From positions 7,130,001 to 7,194,000 of the forward strand of contig NC_052111.1 in the NCBI RefSeq assembly GCF_012273895.1: a DNA stretch of 64,000 nucleotides, written 5' to 3'. Positions 37,671-50,344 of this stretch are shown here, in pieces. Each line of letters starts with the position of its first letter. The first letter of the stretch is position 1. The notes under the pieces are model-generated. The model saw only the letters and a list, made by a program, of their open reading frames with translations. It ran no database searches and had not been told where the DNA came from. This DNA comes from Zerene cesonia. Its lineage: Eukaryota; Arthropoda; Insecta; Lepidoptera; Pieridae. A program made the position numbers and the translations under genes.

Positions 37671-37965
37671 ACGGGTCTGATTGTATTGGTCGGGCTGATA
37701 CTGAGCGTCCACTCCCGGCCGCTATCCCACTACTGCCCGATACGGGGACTTTTGGCTGCTGGGTTTCCCCCCTGGCCCGGTTCGCCCCTCCTTAGTTAAC
37801 CTGCACCCCCCAGACTCCTCCGGGGGGTCCATATTAATACCAGGCTTAGTGTGGACGTCCAGTCAACATGGACCACACAGCACCAGGACTCCCGACCTCA
37901 AACCATCCTCCGAGCCCGACCTCCGAGTAGCCGGATTACAGGAGACGCCACGCTCCCAGTCGAAG
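37671..37965. mobile_element. GC-rich interspersed repeat, unclassified
   Basis: An abrupt GC-rich insert in AT-rich DNA contains runs such as 'ccactcccggccgctatccc', 'tgcccgatacggggac', 'cctggcccggttcgcccc' and 'gactcctccggggggtcc'. I have a general memory of such phrases recurring in lepidopteran genomes as part of a non-LTR retrotransposon or SINE, but I cannot name the family. No intact open frame spans it. No clear target-site duplication was found by eye. Confidence 0.45.
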
Positions 37966-40900
37966 TATACGACGAAATTAATAAACATAAGAGACTGGAG
38001 AACTAACATTCTAAATTAAGTGAACTTTTAAAACTTTTATTACGTTTTTTATTTTTCTGTACTTATACTTGTAATAAAATGTACCATATTGAGAAAATAG
38101 TCCATTAAAATATGGATTGTATTCAAAAAATATATATTTTTATGCAATAAGCGTGATTTATGCCACCTAGTTCAACAGCATAAAACTTTCTGAAAAACAA
38201 AGTTTTAAGGTATGATAATAGTTAAAAGAAAAAAGACTAGATGGCAGTGTTTTAAAAACTTTTTTGATATTCGAGCCTATATACATATTATCGTTATAAT
38301 TTGTGTTAAAAAAAAATATAGCATTCATACAGCAACTTACTCATTTACACATAACTCGTTTTTAATACTTAAACCGTTGTTATCTAATCAGAAGATAGAT
38401 TACTAAATAAGGCAGCCATTAATCAAAGCCTTCTATTACTTGCAGATCTAAAAACAACTCACACACGGCTGAAATTGTTTAATCAAATTAATGTAACACA
38501 TTTCGGCTACGCATTTCATTTTTGTACCAATAATATAGCACAATAAATACGGATGCTGCTTAATTAAAATTATAATATACTAGGAAATATCCGCTTGCAC
38601 ATTTTCCTGCCATTTTTATTGTTTATCTACAATTATGGGAACCATCGAATGATAATCATAAAAATTTTGCATCCATACTCGATCAAAATCACTGTCCTTT
38701 CTGAATGTTTTCAAAAACCGCGTATTTTAATAAAAGCGTTTTATAAATTTAAGTAAACAAACATCGTACACATAGATAATATTATAATGATATGACATGT
38801 GGAAACTGTAAACCGGCACGCTCTCAGTCCACGGTAGAGCAGTTCTAAGGAAACTCGTCTAATGTGCAATTATTTTGTTATACCTGTGTGTTTTTAATAT
38901 ACGACAAACAAGGTAAGTAAAAGGCATATCTAATCATATTAAATGAGCTATTTTTTTAGTTTAAATAATTAAACGTTAGATATGATAATGAAAGAAATGA
39001 TGCAGCGCATGTTTAAATATGAATGAAAACTTATGTTGTTTTTTAAACTTTTTCAATAATCAAATCTTAAATATATTAGGTATATATAATATAATCCATT
39101 CATTGCATTCCATCTATTATTATAATTATCAATTATTCGATCAAACTTACTTGTACATTTTGCATACCATTGAGCATATTATTTCCTTTGGAATTCATGC
39201 AAAGTACAACATATTAATAAAAAAGGCGGAAAACAGTTTTGTTTCTTTTCTTTGCAATCCTATTAAATATGTTTCGCTTATTGTTTTATCTTAACAAAAC
39301 TAAACTCGTAATTACACGATTTAAAATTAGTTTATAGCAAAAACGTAAATATATTTACAATTGACGTTTCAAAAAGGAAAGAGTTCAACTGATTTTGTTT
39401 TTGGTTCTGTTATTTAATAGTTCTGTGGGTTTTCAATTGAATGTCGAGATTCATTTTGTTATTTAGAATTTGGATTGGTATCTCCCCCCAGGAACGACGG
39501 TGAGCTTTGTCGTAGAAAAGAATTCCAAAAGATATTGTTATTTGTAGATTTTAAATAGAACAGGATTATACAATTAACTATTTATAAGAACATATTTTTG
39601 CAAACTTAATTAAGAATTATGGGAATCAAATGGTGAAACAAGAACTACGTACGTGATATTTTCTTTAAAATGGGATACTTATACATAGAAGGAAAGCCAA
39701 GCGTTTCTAAATAAGAAAGTGACTCCAATTTAAAATTTCCATTGTAAATCTAGCATAGTCTCTAGAATTTTCTATTAGAAATATTATACAAATTTGGCTA
39801 GGTTATCTTATCGCCTCTTTCATATGACAGTTGATGTAAAAACAGGTTATAATATAATCTTGCAAGCAATTGTCACTTTTCTTTTTAGTTACGCACTTTT
39901 ATATCTTTCCGGAAATGTTATGTGCTATTTATATTTTATCACTGTAAACCAGGTAGAAATAACAGTAGGTTTATAAACATTGGTCAAAACCTATCTATTA
40001 AATATTTTCACATTTCAGTTAACTTGAGATCTAAAATGAAGACAGATAAACTAGAATATACGCCTCGGTCGTCTAGTACAGAGAACCTTATAATTTTATG
40101 GGTCTCCATAAAGAAAAATGGCTCTGATGGAAATAATAAAATTGATCTCGAATAAAATTTATATTCATCTCTAATCTTAAGTAATTTAAAACAAACAAAA
40201 CCAGATAAATGGCGAATAATGTGAGCATTTCTGTCCACTTAACATTGTACTTGTTCCTCGTTGATTTAACAGAAAAAATGTGTATTTATAGATTCCAATT
40301 TGTGGTCCATAAAATCGTACAAACTGTTTTTTTTATATTTACTATTTAGCAAGTCATTGAGAACTATCAAATATGACGTCACGCAACCTTGGTCAATGCT
40401 ATGTTAAACAAACGAAAAATTTACCTTAAATCCATAAAATTCCAAACGCAATGAGGCTGACAAAAAAATATCTACATTTTTTAGGTTATTTACATTCCAA
40501 TTTTCAACAAACTTTTTTAGTACTTAAAAAAACTTTAGAAAGAAAAATAAAATGCTAGTGAAATAATAGTGTGAATAAATGTATGTCTATGTCTATGTCT
40601 ATATGTCTAGTGTTATAATCAGGCAGATCTAGATTGTTACACCAGTGGTGAAAAGTCTTGTATTAGCAATGCTAAGACTGATCACCTGTACATCCATAAA
40701 TCCTATTAATAGAGAAACAGATGTGATGTAGACAGATGTGTTTACATCTGGGACCCTTAAATGGTATTTTCTCATATTATTGTATCAATAGATTTTTTAT
40801 CCTCAATATACCCTGTGTAAAAACATAAAAGCATACAATAATGCTGGTTTAAACTAGTCGTGACAGGTGTACCGTTATTTATTGTCATACATACAAACAT

Positions 40901-40998
40901 ATTTATCACATCCCATTCATTCCTCAGAATGTATCGTTAATGAATACCTATAATTTAAAAATATCTGAAACATCGATATCGTACTATTTATTGTATAC

Positions 40999-41153
40999 TA
41001 GCAGTCCGACCTAGATGTTACAAGTATAGCCTATAGCTTTCCTCAAAAAATGGGCTATCTAACACTAAACGAATTTTTGAAATCGGACCAGTACTTCCTG
41101 AGATTAGCGCGTTCAACGGAACAGCAAACTCTTCAGTAGTATAGCATTACTGT
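40999..41153 (-). mobile_element. Non-LTR 3'-end remnant, reverse orientation
   Basis: It begins tactagcagtccgacc on the + strand and carries 'aggaagtactggtccgattt'-type words on the minus strand, with 'ttgaacgcgctaatctcagg' following. That is the same RTE-type 3' end as at 31.4 kb, inverted. Confidence 0.6.
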
Positions 41154-42471
41154 TATTAATATATATATTTTTAAGTTTCCTTACCTGTACAATTTTTGTT
41201 GAATGTAATAAATAAATAAATTACTATAGATAATAGATTTGTAGTCAAAATATATCAAATGCATTATATTTTATAAATGAGAGAGATGCATTTATTTTTT
41301 TTTTTATTTTTATAAAACGTCCAGCAATGAGCTTTCTTCTCTGCTCCATATATTGAGACTATTAATAATTAGTTGAATCAGTGCAGTGGTATATAGTAAT
41401 GTAATAATAATGGTAATACATACACTTCAAATTTTGAATTTATAAAGCTTAGCTTTACTTAGCTTCTCTACATCTCTTAGCTCCCATTTTTAAGTAGCCA
41501 TGTTTAAGATCATGATTTAACTAAGTTTCTTTGATAAAAACCAGAATATTATGTTTTTATTATAGATACATCTGCAAAAAGTATGTTGACATGTAATACA
41601 TATTGTTGTCAAATATATACTATATCGAGTTAGGGTTGCAAATCGTAACATTTAAAGACAAATGCATACAATAGTTTATATTAAAATACTAATCATTTAA
41701 TATAATGTAAAACTTTAACAAAAATAAGTAAAATTTTGTAGCGAATTACAAAAGCAGAGTATTTTCATACTTTCTAAAGAAATTATGCAATAAAATTGTA
41801 TGTATATCCTTTTTTTCTTCAGCAATAAAAATGAGCCCCATCGCAGTGTTATCCTTTATCATTTTTCGTGTATATACTTCGTCATTCCATTTGGATGATC
41901 CATATTTTGTACTTCAGGCGTGACCAGTGACAGTATTTATTTGAATATTAGTGACTAAACTGCCGAGGGTGCGGTTAATAAAAACAGTCTATAACCACAC
42001 CTTGTTGTCATAATATATCTTAAAGATATGTAACATTTTTTAAAGTTGAATACAAGTTTCTCAAAGATATGTTAGTATATATCCGTATATATGAATCCGT
42101 ATCATAAACATTCAACGTAAGACAAATTTTAACTATCTATTGACACCTATTGACAAAACGAACTCTTTGAATCAGGCCAGAAAGAAGGCAAGCCAAGAGG
42201 GATATTTCTAATCATTACATTCTGCACGTATGATATCTGCTTAAGAGATTATAAGGGTATCTAAATGAGGTATTAGGTACAGCAGATTTTGATCACGAGT
42301 AATGCGTTTTTCCATATTCGTCAATGCAGCAACCCTAAAGCACTCGGTAGCAATGACGGTCCCGTTATGAGAACCGTAATTCATGTACTTGGGGATACCA
42401 TGTCAGCATACTAAAGTTACACATTCAAGTTATCGCTTGACATTGGTGGTCAGCATGTATGTAACAAATAA

Positions 42472-42650
42472 TCTTATATATAAAATTCTCGTGTCACAAT
42501 GTTAGTCTCTATACTCCTCCGAAACGGCTTGACCGATTCCTCTGAAATTTGGTAAGCATATTGGGTAGGTCTGAGAATCGGCTAACATCTATTTTTCATA
42601 CCACTAAACGATAAGAGTAAGGCAGAACAGCGTTTGCCGGGTGCAGCTAG
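42472..42650 (+). mobile_element. Short Helitron-like non-autonomous element 1
   Basis: It starts TC (42472-42473) and ends CTAG (42647-42650), and is flanked by A on the left and T on the right, the rolling-circle Helitron pattern of insertion between A and T. A 6-bp hairpin (42621-42626 pairing with 42633-42638, one G-T pair, 6-base loop) lies 8 bases before CTAG, as expected for a Helitron 3' terminus. It is 179 bases long with no coding capacity. It shares layout and end sequences (cgccgggt-like before CTAG) with the copy at 49528-49731. Confidence 0.65.
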
Positions 42651-44037
42651 TAATTATATATATGACACATCTATCATCGATTGTTAACTTATAAAAATCG
42701 AAGTTTTCAATGTTTAATAATTAGATTATAATTAAGATATGAAGGGGTCGATATATTACAGTTTTTAGAAGCTGACGTTCCTTAAAACGACAACAGTAAT
42801 TTGCACCTTTTCCTTTTTTTTTTCGATAACACATTTATCATATTCTACAATTTCTTACTCCATGAAGCAATAGGTACTACTATTATTATAATATTTACAT
42901 AATGGCAAAATCAATTTAACTAACATGTACTAGAAGCCCTATTAATGTATCCATCCATTTTTAGATTATTTCTGTAACAGAAAGATATATTGACGATATC
43001 GTGCGACCTCTTCCATATACAAGTTTTCCTCAGCTATTTCACTCTCAAATTTAGACTCGAGATAAATACGTCACCCTTCGCCAAATTTCAATCTATTTAT
43101 CGAAACCTATGCATTAGTTATGACGTGATAACTCCACAAACAGAGAGAAATTAAAACTTATTCGTAGTTATTTTCCAAACAATACACAAGTTCAGATAAG
43201 TGTTTTTTCATTTCTATAACGAATGGTGCTAACATTTTTAGCTTTACGAAGTACTATATTATATAAACTTATTTTCAAATAATGAATAAAAAATATTGAT
43301 AAATTCAAGGTATACGAGTATTTTTAATCATCCTTCCACATTCTAACTTAATCAAATATACTTTTTATTATATCTTATTCAAACAAACCGGTGACTATTA
43401 GTATGAAGTCATAAAAATTTACGATTTATGTTCTCGCCTCAATGTGACTCATAAAGTTAACAAATATCTTTCCATCAATACTAACACGAGAGATAACACA
43501 AAACTGAATATTTTCTATGTAAGTATATATGTGGCAATGCAAATAATACTTAATAGTAACTCAGAAAACATGGATATTAAAATGATTCTTTTAAAAACCA
43601 CTGATCAACTTTGGTTGATTTATAAAAAGTAAAGATTGATAGAGGGATAGCTTAGATAAAAAACATTAACTATCAGTACTAGTTGTCGCAATTTGTTTGA
43701 AGATGTTATGAGAATTTGTCTAGATAATGTAAAATGCCTAATGTAGATTTTAGAATATTTTAGAATGCTGGTAAACCTAAATAAATACTAAACTGTCCAT
43801 TAAACTGAAATTGCAAGGTATTTGAAGGATATCTAGACAGCTCAATTAGGATATTGAATGTTAATTCTCCAATCGCTAATTTAGCTTTGAAAATATTGGT
43901 TTTGCATTTATAGCTTCATAACCTTTTGAGAGAGGGCGATGGAAAATTATTATTCAAATTAAAATAAAGTTGCAGTTAAGGATATCTGTTGAAGTTCATA
44001 GCAATGCAAGTGGATTTTAAACGCGATTTACTTATTG

Positions 44038-44244
44038 CAAGCTGCACCCCGCGGTTTCACCCGCGTAAGACTATATCCCGTAGGAATATCGGGACGAAAA
44101 GTTGCCTATATGTTATTCCAGTTATCCAGCTGTCTACTTACCAAATTTCATTGCAATCGGTCCAGTAGCTTTTACGTGAAAGAGCAACAAACACACACAC
44201 ATCCTTACAAACTGTCGCATTTATAATATTAGTAGTAAGGATGA
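44038..44244 (+). mobile_element. RTE-like non-LTR 3'-end repeat, copy 3
   Basis: It shows the family blocks in order from AAGCTGCACCCCGCGG to the 'attagtagtaaggatg' tail. It lies about 720 bases before the start codon of lipocalin 2, in the same orientation as the copy upstream of lipocalin 1. Open frames through it on both strands are incidental. Confidence 0.75.
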
Positions 44245-44676
44245 CCGTTAAGACACGTACTCCTACGATCTGTCTCCCCGTGACTATGCTCGCTGTAAAG
44301 TGATTGAAACGTGGGGATAAATAATATAATAAATAAATCGCGTTTAAAATACGTTTTAGAGTTTTTAATTTACAAATGCGATATGATAAAATAAAACACA
44401 AAGGATACTACTGCATCATGTTTAATACCATTCAGTTGTATCACCAACATATAGATCGGTGATGAGATGATGGCGCTAGGCGAGCACCAAATTTATGATT
44501 GACATTTGGCATACCGATTGCCGCTTCTCAGAATTTTTATGCTATCTAAGTCTGGCAACCAAAACTGTATTTGTTTTCCTTTTATTATGTGACAAACTAA
44601 AAATTGATCATTTACAATTACGTTTCAATGCTATAAAACTAAAAATAAAATATAAAACTTAACTTACCGCTTACAA

Positions 44677-44872
44677 ACTAGCTACCGCCCGCGGCTTCGC
44701 ACGCGTTAAATGTATGTGTCTCAATCAGAGTGGTTTGATGGATGTTATTATACATATAAACTTTTCTTTAGAATAGAATGCTATTTATTAATAAAAAACC
44801 CATCGTAATCCGTTGCGTAGTTTTAAAGAGCTAAACATACATTCATACAGACGCGGAAAGCGACTTTGAAAT
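44677..44872 (+). mobile_element. Diverged RTE-like repeat upstream of lipocalin 2
   Basis: It begins ACTAGCTACCGCCCGCGG then CTTCGCACGCG, the same head design as the main family. The body differs ('cccatcgtaatccgttgcg', 'aaacatacattcatacagacgcgg'), so it is a related but distinct family. It ends about 90 bases before the lipocalin 2 start codon. Confidence 0.6.
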
Positions 44873-44964
44873 AACTATAAATACTATGTAGTGATAAAAT
44901 AATATAGATAGATCATAATTAAAATTAAAGTAATATCTAATGTTGAGTGTATCGATTGTTACAG

Positions 44965-47900
44965 ATGTCCGTCCTAAGGTCAATAGCCGTATTTCTATGT
45001 GGTCTCATCGCCACGTCCATGGTCACTGCGCAGGTGGTGCTCCCTGGTGGGTGTCCCGACATTGCTGCCATGACTGACTTCAATCCTAGCAGAGTATGTA
45101 AATCTATGTTACATGTATATGATATTGTTTATAATATAAAATAAAGTCATGTTTAGTACACCACATAATAGCAAAAACGGCTGAACGGAATTTAATGATT
45201 ATTCGATTGTTAAAATTCTGTCGACTTGGTTTCAAAATTTGAAAAAAATTGTAAGATGTCTTATACTGTACATAAATAAGTAATTTGTTAATAGCAAACG
45301 TACCTAAAATGATAAGAAAATTTAAGTATTTTTGACAATTTAAAATTAATTCAAGTAGATATATAAGTAAGATTTTCGTGTTATGGTTATAGATAAATGT
45401 AATATGGTTATAGATAATGTAATGCCTTTTGCCGGAACGCGATTTTCGTGACGTAATTCTTTTATGATCTATCATTTTGTGAAACAGACAACGCGATGTG
45501 ACTATTTAATTCATTTAATGAGAATTTTCGGTTTTTGGGCGTTACACATACTCGTATACCTAATATAACATACCTTTATAACTAAACTACATATAATATT
45601 ACATATTCCATAAAACAAAAACACGACAAGTATAATATTAAGTTCACTTTTGATTCAACATTTTTTTGACTCCTAGAAAAGTTTTGTATGCAGACCGTAC
45701 ATCCTTCTGACTTGTATATTTTCAGTACCTGGGAAAGTGGTATGAAGTAGAAAAATATTTCGCCATATTCGAATTGGGTGGTAAATGCATCACAGCCACC
45801 TATTCTGAAAAGGACAACGGGGCCATCGCGGTTCACAATAAACAAATAAATACATAGTAAGTATATATAATGTATCTGATGAAATAGTCGCTGATATTTG
45901 ATATTAATAAAATACTAGACATATCCTTACATGTCTTCCGAACAAGATAGAAAATTTTGAATTAATTCTAAAATATAGGCGAATCTATGAATCATGAATA
46001 ATAAAAAAAAGTGCTATAGCGTCTATAATATAGAGAACTAGCCGTTTCACCGCGGTTTCACCCGCGTAAGTCCGTATCCCGTAGGAATATCGGGATAAAA
46101 ATTTGCCTATATGTTATTCCAGTTGTCCAGCCATCTACGTACCAAATTTCAATGCAATCGGTTCTGTAGTTTTTCCGTGAAAGAGAAACAAAGACACACA
46201 CAGCCTTACAAACATTCGCATTTATAATATTAGTAGGATTAGTAGGATGACAAACTAATGCACCAAGAGTCAAGACTAATGATTGTGCAACATTTAAAAA
46301 TAGTTATATATTTTAATCTAAACACATTTTCACTCTCAACTTAGAACGTGTGCATTCAGAAAATAAGATAATATTCATTTGAATTAATGTCTATTGTATA
46401 ATACCGTCGTTGTTCTCTAGACAACGTCTTATTTTCACATATAAGATCTGCTGTGCTGCTTACTTTAAATAATTGCATATTTTACTTAGTTGGTAACTTC
46501 TATGTTTCAAAGTCTCGTATTACATCACTTAGCAACTAGATAATACAACTTAATTAGTGTCGTGATCTTAATAAATACAACTATTTAAACCCGCTCGATA
46601 CAAAATAATGGGAAATAATATACTATCATCTTGACTGATGGTTTATGGATAGCAAGTACATCAAAAAGCATGTCTCCAGTTCTAAACTAAATTAAAAAAA
46701 TTTATAGATATCTGAACGGTTCTTTTAACTCCTAATATAACACTGACCCTTAAGTAAGAAGCATATTATAAATTACAATTGTAAACAGACCCAAAACTTT
46801 CATAAAATAAATCTGAATGAATGTCTTCGCAGAAGTCGGTCTTTATCTATTGTCTCAGGGCCATCAGGGAAATTTGGCACCCAGACCCTAAACTCAACTT
46901 TTAACAGGAACACATGTTTTTTCAGTTCGGGAGTAAAATCCGAAATAGTTGGCGTCGCAGTGCAAGTCAGTCGATCTGATGAAGCCAAGCTAAGCGTTCG
47001 ATTTCCCTCGCTGCCTGTGAATGTTGCTGCTCCATACTGGGTGCTGGAAACTGATTATGACAATTATTCCTTGGTGTGGAGCTGCATGGACTTAGGCTTC
47101 ATGCACACAGGTATATTGTGGAAATGTTTTAACACTGAAACTTGAAAATATTATTTAACGTGTATGACGTGATGGTGATGTTGATGATGATGATAATGTC
47201 ATGTCATGTGATATAATTTATTCTAAACACTTTCTTATGCTCCCAACAAATAATAGTACAATAAATTACTACTGTTTTATGCTGATTAAAAAAATTACAT
47301 ATGTAAATTTTTATACTGACATAATCTCACACACACACACACACAATTAATACACACAGTTTAAAAAAACTAAAAAACACGCTTTTATGACTATATAGTC
47401 TCCGTCGAACCTATTCAGGACAATGAGATAAACTCATAAAATTATTGTATTGTCACCGATCCTTAAATAAGTGTACACAGTTTGAATTAAATTTGTACCT
47501 CTAGAGGGGGTTCAAATCGAGTTTAAAGGACGTACAAACATATAAGTAAAGCTAATAAAAACATGTTTAAAAATGTTATTACACAATAATAACTGGTTTC
47601 TAGAGAACCTTGGCCAAAATTTTATAGGAGTTAATAATTTGACTTCTCTAATATGTTTCTTCAAATCAATTAAATTTATATTGTTTGTGTTCTTATTGGG
47701 ATGGTTTAACTGATTTTAAATTTTAAATATCAAAATCCTGAAAAACGTGATACTAAACACCCGACCGGAAATTATATCAATATTCTTACCCTCAAAACAC
47801 TAACTGAATTTTTTATATTAAACTTTTCAGAAATCGCCTGGATCCTCACGAGACAAAGGAATCCACCGCTTAGTGTCTTGGAGCAAGTCTACGCAGCTGC

Positions 47901-47976
47901 CGACAAAAATAATATTAGTCGGGCCTATTTCATGAAGACCGATCAGACCAATTGCCCTGAAGATGATGATGAATAA
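44965..47976 (+). CDS. Secreted lipocalin (apolipoprotein D-like), paralogue 2
   Basis: Exons 44965-45093, 45726-45856, 46926-47110 and 47831-47976 join in phase to 196 residues, a normal length for a secreted lipocalin. A signal peptide (about 1-22, MSVLRSIAVFLCGL...) precedes the domain. Motif 1 is GKW at 46-48, motif 2 TDY at 129-131, and motif 3 AWILTR with R156. Cysteines C30, C64, C140 and C190 match the four of lipocalin 1. The third exon is 185 bases in both genes with the same phases, which supports tandem duplication. The first intron lies 9 codons further downstream than in the paralogue. The protein ends in a short acidic PEDDDE. The ATG directly follows a tgttacag acceptor-like sequence, so an untranslated upstream exon may exist. 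Its likely role is extracellular carriage of a small hydrophobic ligand; the ligand cannot be read from sequence. Confidence 0.93.
46037..46250 (+). mobile_element. RTE-like non-LTR 3'-end repeat, copy 4
   Basis: It begins ACTAGCCGTTTCACCGCGG and carries all family blocks in order, ending 'tattagtaggattagtagga'. It lies inside intron 2 of lipocalin 2. The TAGGATTAGTAGGA tail shows the start of the array that is expanded at 5.4 kb. Confidence 0.75.
47328..47345. repeat. (CA)n microsatellite
   Basis: About nine CA units within intron 3 of lipocalin 2. A simple repeat with no other signal. Confidence 0.8.
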
Positions 47977-48204
47977 ATGAAAATTGGAGATTATATGTGA
48001 CCATGATTGAGTCAATTAGTTGTGGTCATTTATACTTTTCTTTCAGATCAAATGGCAGCCTGTGGCAAAAACAATATAGAAAAAACGTTGAGGCACTAGT
48101 TTCTTCGTAAAAACGGTTCAGTATTACATTTGACCACTTTTGTATGGATACTTAAATGTTTGATTATTTTAAGGGGATTTTTTTAAATAATGGATTGTAA
48201 TCTA

Positions 48205-48210
48205 AATAAA
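48205..48210 (+). terminator. Poly(A) signal of lipocalin 2
   Basis: AATAAA 229 bases after the stop codon, the first canonical signal I see in the 3' flank. Confidence 0.5.
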
Positions 48211-49527
48211 TGAATTTTTAGTATATAGGTACGTGTATGGACATTCGAAATAACGTGTGTGAGATCACTCAGTTTTTTTATTTTTTTATATTTGCGCTAG
48301 GTGGTAAAAAATGGCCTTGGTCGAAACATCCTGCTATATACATTGATAGGTTTATTGTTAGTTGATAATACAATAAACCTGTTCTAATGTAAATGACTTA
48401 GCATTTTATAGATTTTAATTGTAACTAAAAAAGTTAACTGTAAAATTTACTATATAGCTGTGATGACGTTGTTTTGGGTATATGGTATAAGGCATGATCT
48501 GAAATCTTCTTCTACTCGAATGGCAACTCCCGACCCCAATGAGGATGAATGGATTGTGCTATTGTCAAGTTTTAGATGATCAGGGATTTATAGTTTTGGT
48601 AAGTGCTTGTATGCAAAGGGAAAATAACATTTATAGACAACACAACACGTCTCAAATTAGCATAAAACATACATATATGGTAGTAAGGGACAAAGAAGAA
48701 GACAAATTAATTTTGTTCAAATTAATACAATTTGATAGGACATTCACAAATGGGGTAGCGACAACGACAACATTAAATAAATAAGGAGAGAATCATCAGA
48801 GGAGAATTTTTAACAGTTAGGTACCGTGCATTACTTGTACATACGTACATGTGTGTTTTTTTTGTTTAGTTCTGTTGAGAAAGAATGTTGTTTCGTAGCG
48901 ATTCCTTAATAATAATAGGCACCGGTGTTTATTTTAAGAAAAATACAAAACTTCTCCAACTATTTTCTCGACTTGTTCTTATAGACTGTGACGTCACATC
49001 AAGCGCGCCAAAATGGTAGTCGTTTAAAACGTCTATTTTAGGTTTTACTCTTAATTCATAATTCCAATTACTTTTGGCTAAACATTTTTTCGCTTGTATA
49101 AAACATTTGAAACTATCAAATTAAACAATACAGGCATATTCTCTATTTATTACAATGAGAGGTTATAGATAAAAATTATATAACTGTTACGTTTAAAGCA
49201 AGTATAATTTTATTTTTGAACTGTTACGAAATATCTGCCGACAACGTTTTCTGTTACTTTAATTATTTAAGGTATTATTAAAAAGAAAGTCTATAAACGT
49301 GACTTATGATGTATTTAACTATTTATTTAATTAAAACAATTACAATCAGTTCAATAGTTTAACTTGCTCCAATCCAAAACCGTTTTAATTATTTGTCTTT
49401 AAATAACATCCTACGTAGTTTCAGTTCACTATTAAACCAAGTCTAAGATACTAAGAAGGATGACTTAGAGTATCGATAATTCTTAACAAAGGATTAAACA
49501 AGTATAACCGACTCTGGTACTTCTTAA

Positions 49528-49731
49528 TCTACTATATAAAAATAAGTCGGTTTTTCCTTCCTGACGCTATAACTCCAAAACGCACGAACCGATTTCCACG
49601 GTTTTGCATTCGTTGGAAAGGCCTCGGGCTCCGTGAGGTTTATAGTAAAGAAAATTCAGGAAAAATTTCAACACAAAAGCGGGAAAAACGAAGCCATCTG
49701 GTGGCGAAACGGAGTTCGCCGGGTTTGCTAG
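49528..49731 (+). mobile_element. Short Helitron-like non-autonomous element 2
   Basis: It starts TC at 49528 and ends CTAG at 49728-49731, with A before and T after. A perfect 6-bp hairpin (ggcgaa 49703-49708 with ttcgcc 49715-49720, loop of 6) sits 7 bases before CTAG. The body has the words 'ctgacgctataactcc', 'cgcacgaaccgattt' and 'gcattcgttggaaagg', typical of abundant lepidopteran non-autonomous Helitrons as I recall them. It is 204 bases long with no coding capacity. Confidence 0.7.
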
Positions 49732-50074
49732 TTAAGATATATGTAAAAAAAAAACTCAATATTTAAAAAGTCTTTTAATAAAAGCAACGATAACATATTC
49801 AATAAAATTAAACTTAACAATTACTTTAACTATTACTAAAAGGTGGTTACAACTATATTTTGTTAAGGATATTTAGGTAGGTATAGCTATAATTACTATC
49901 CGCAAATCTTATGATAATGAAGAGAGATATGTTGCTACTTGCTACAGTGATGATGAACAACTAGGTGATGCATTTTGTATAATCAGAATCAACAAAATCG
50001 TGAGTTGACTAATGTAAAACATGTACAAAACTTAGAGATTTATAAGTCTAGCAAATTTAAACTTAAATATGAAC

Positions 50075-50235
50075 TAGTTGTTCTCCCTAGCTTTCCTCAT
50101 GGTACATGTATAGCCTATGTCACTCAGTGAAGCAACTTTCTAATGATGGAAAGAATTTTTAAAATCGGTCCAGTAGTTTTTGAGTTTATCTATTACAAAC
50201 AAATAAAAATACAAATTATTCCGCTTTATAATATT
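50075..50235 (+). mobile_element. Non-LTR 3'-end remnant
   Basis: The words ttctccctagctttcctc, tgtatagcctatgtcactc, 'tttttaaaatcggtccagtag' and 'ttccgctttataatattt' are the standard order for lepidopteran RTE-type 3' ends. Its limits are approximate. Confidence 0.6.
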
Positions 50236-50344
50236 TGATATAAATAAATTACTTATAATATAAATTTACATTCGTCCATTATGGATACGCGTTTAAAATT
50301 ATTAGAAAATAGACTCCAAAACTAGCTGTTAATAACCGTAGGTA

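Larger units (their letters stand above)
37360..44964. other. Repeat-rich DNA between the two lipocalin genes
   Basis: After the first lipocalin's poly(A) signal there is no further recognisable gene for 7.4 kb. Contents are a GC-rich repeat (37671-37965), a short (GTCTAT)n tract (40581-40610), a non-LTR 3' end (40999-41153), a Helitron-like element (42472-42650), RTE-like copies (44038-44244) and a third related end (44677-44872). I searched for lipocalin motifs (GxW, TDY) that would mark a third, broken paralogue and saw none. Open frames at 39.0-40.2 kb and 43.4 kb are AT-driven and unrecognised. Confidence 0.5.

Noticed and set aside
44035..44401. Open frames on both strands near 44.0-44.4 kb
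   Set aside because: They run through an RTE-like non-coding repeat that has the same order of blocks at three other sites.
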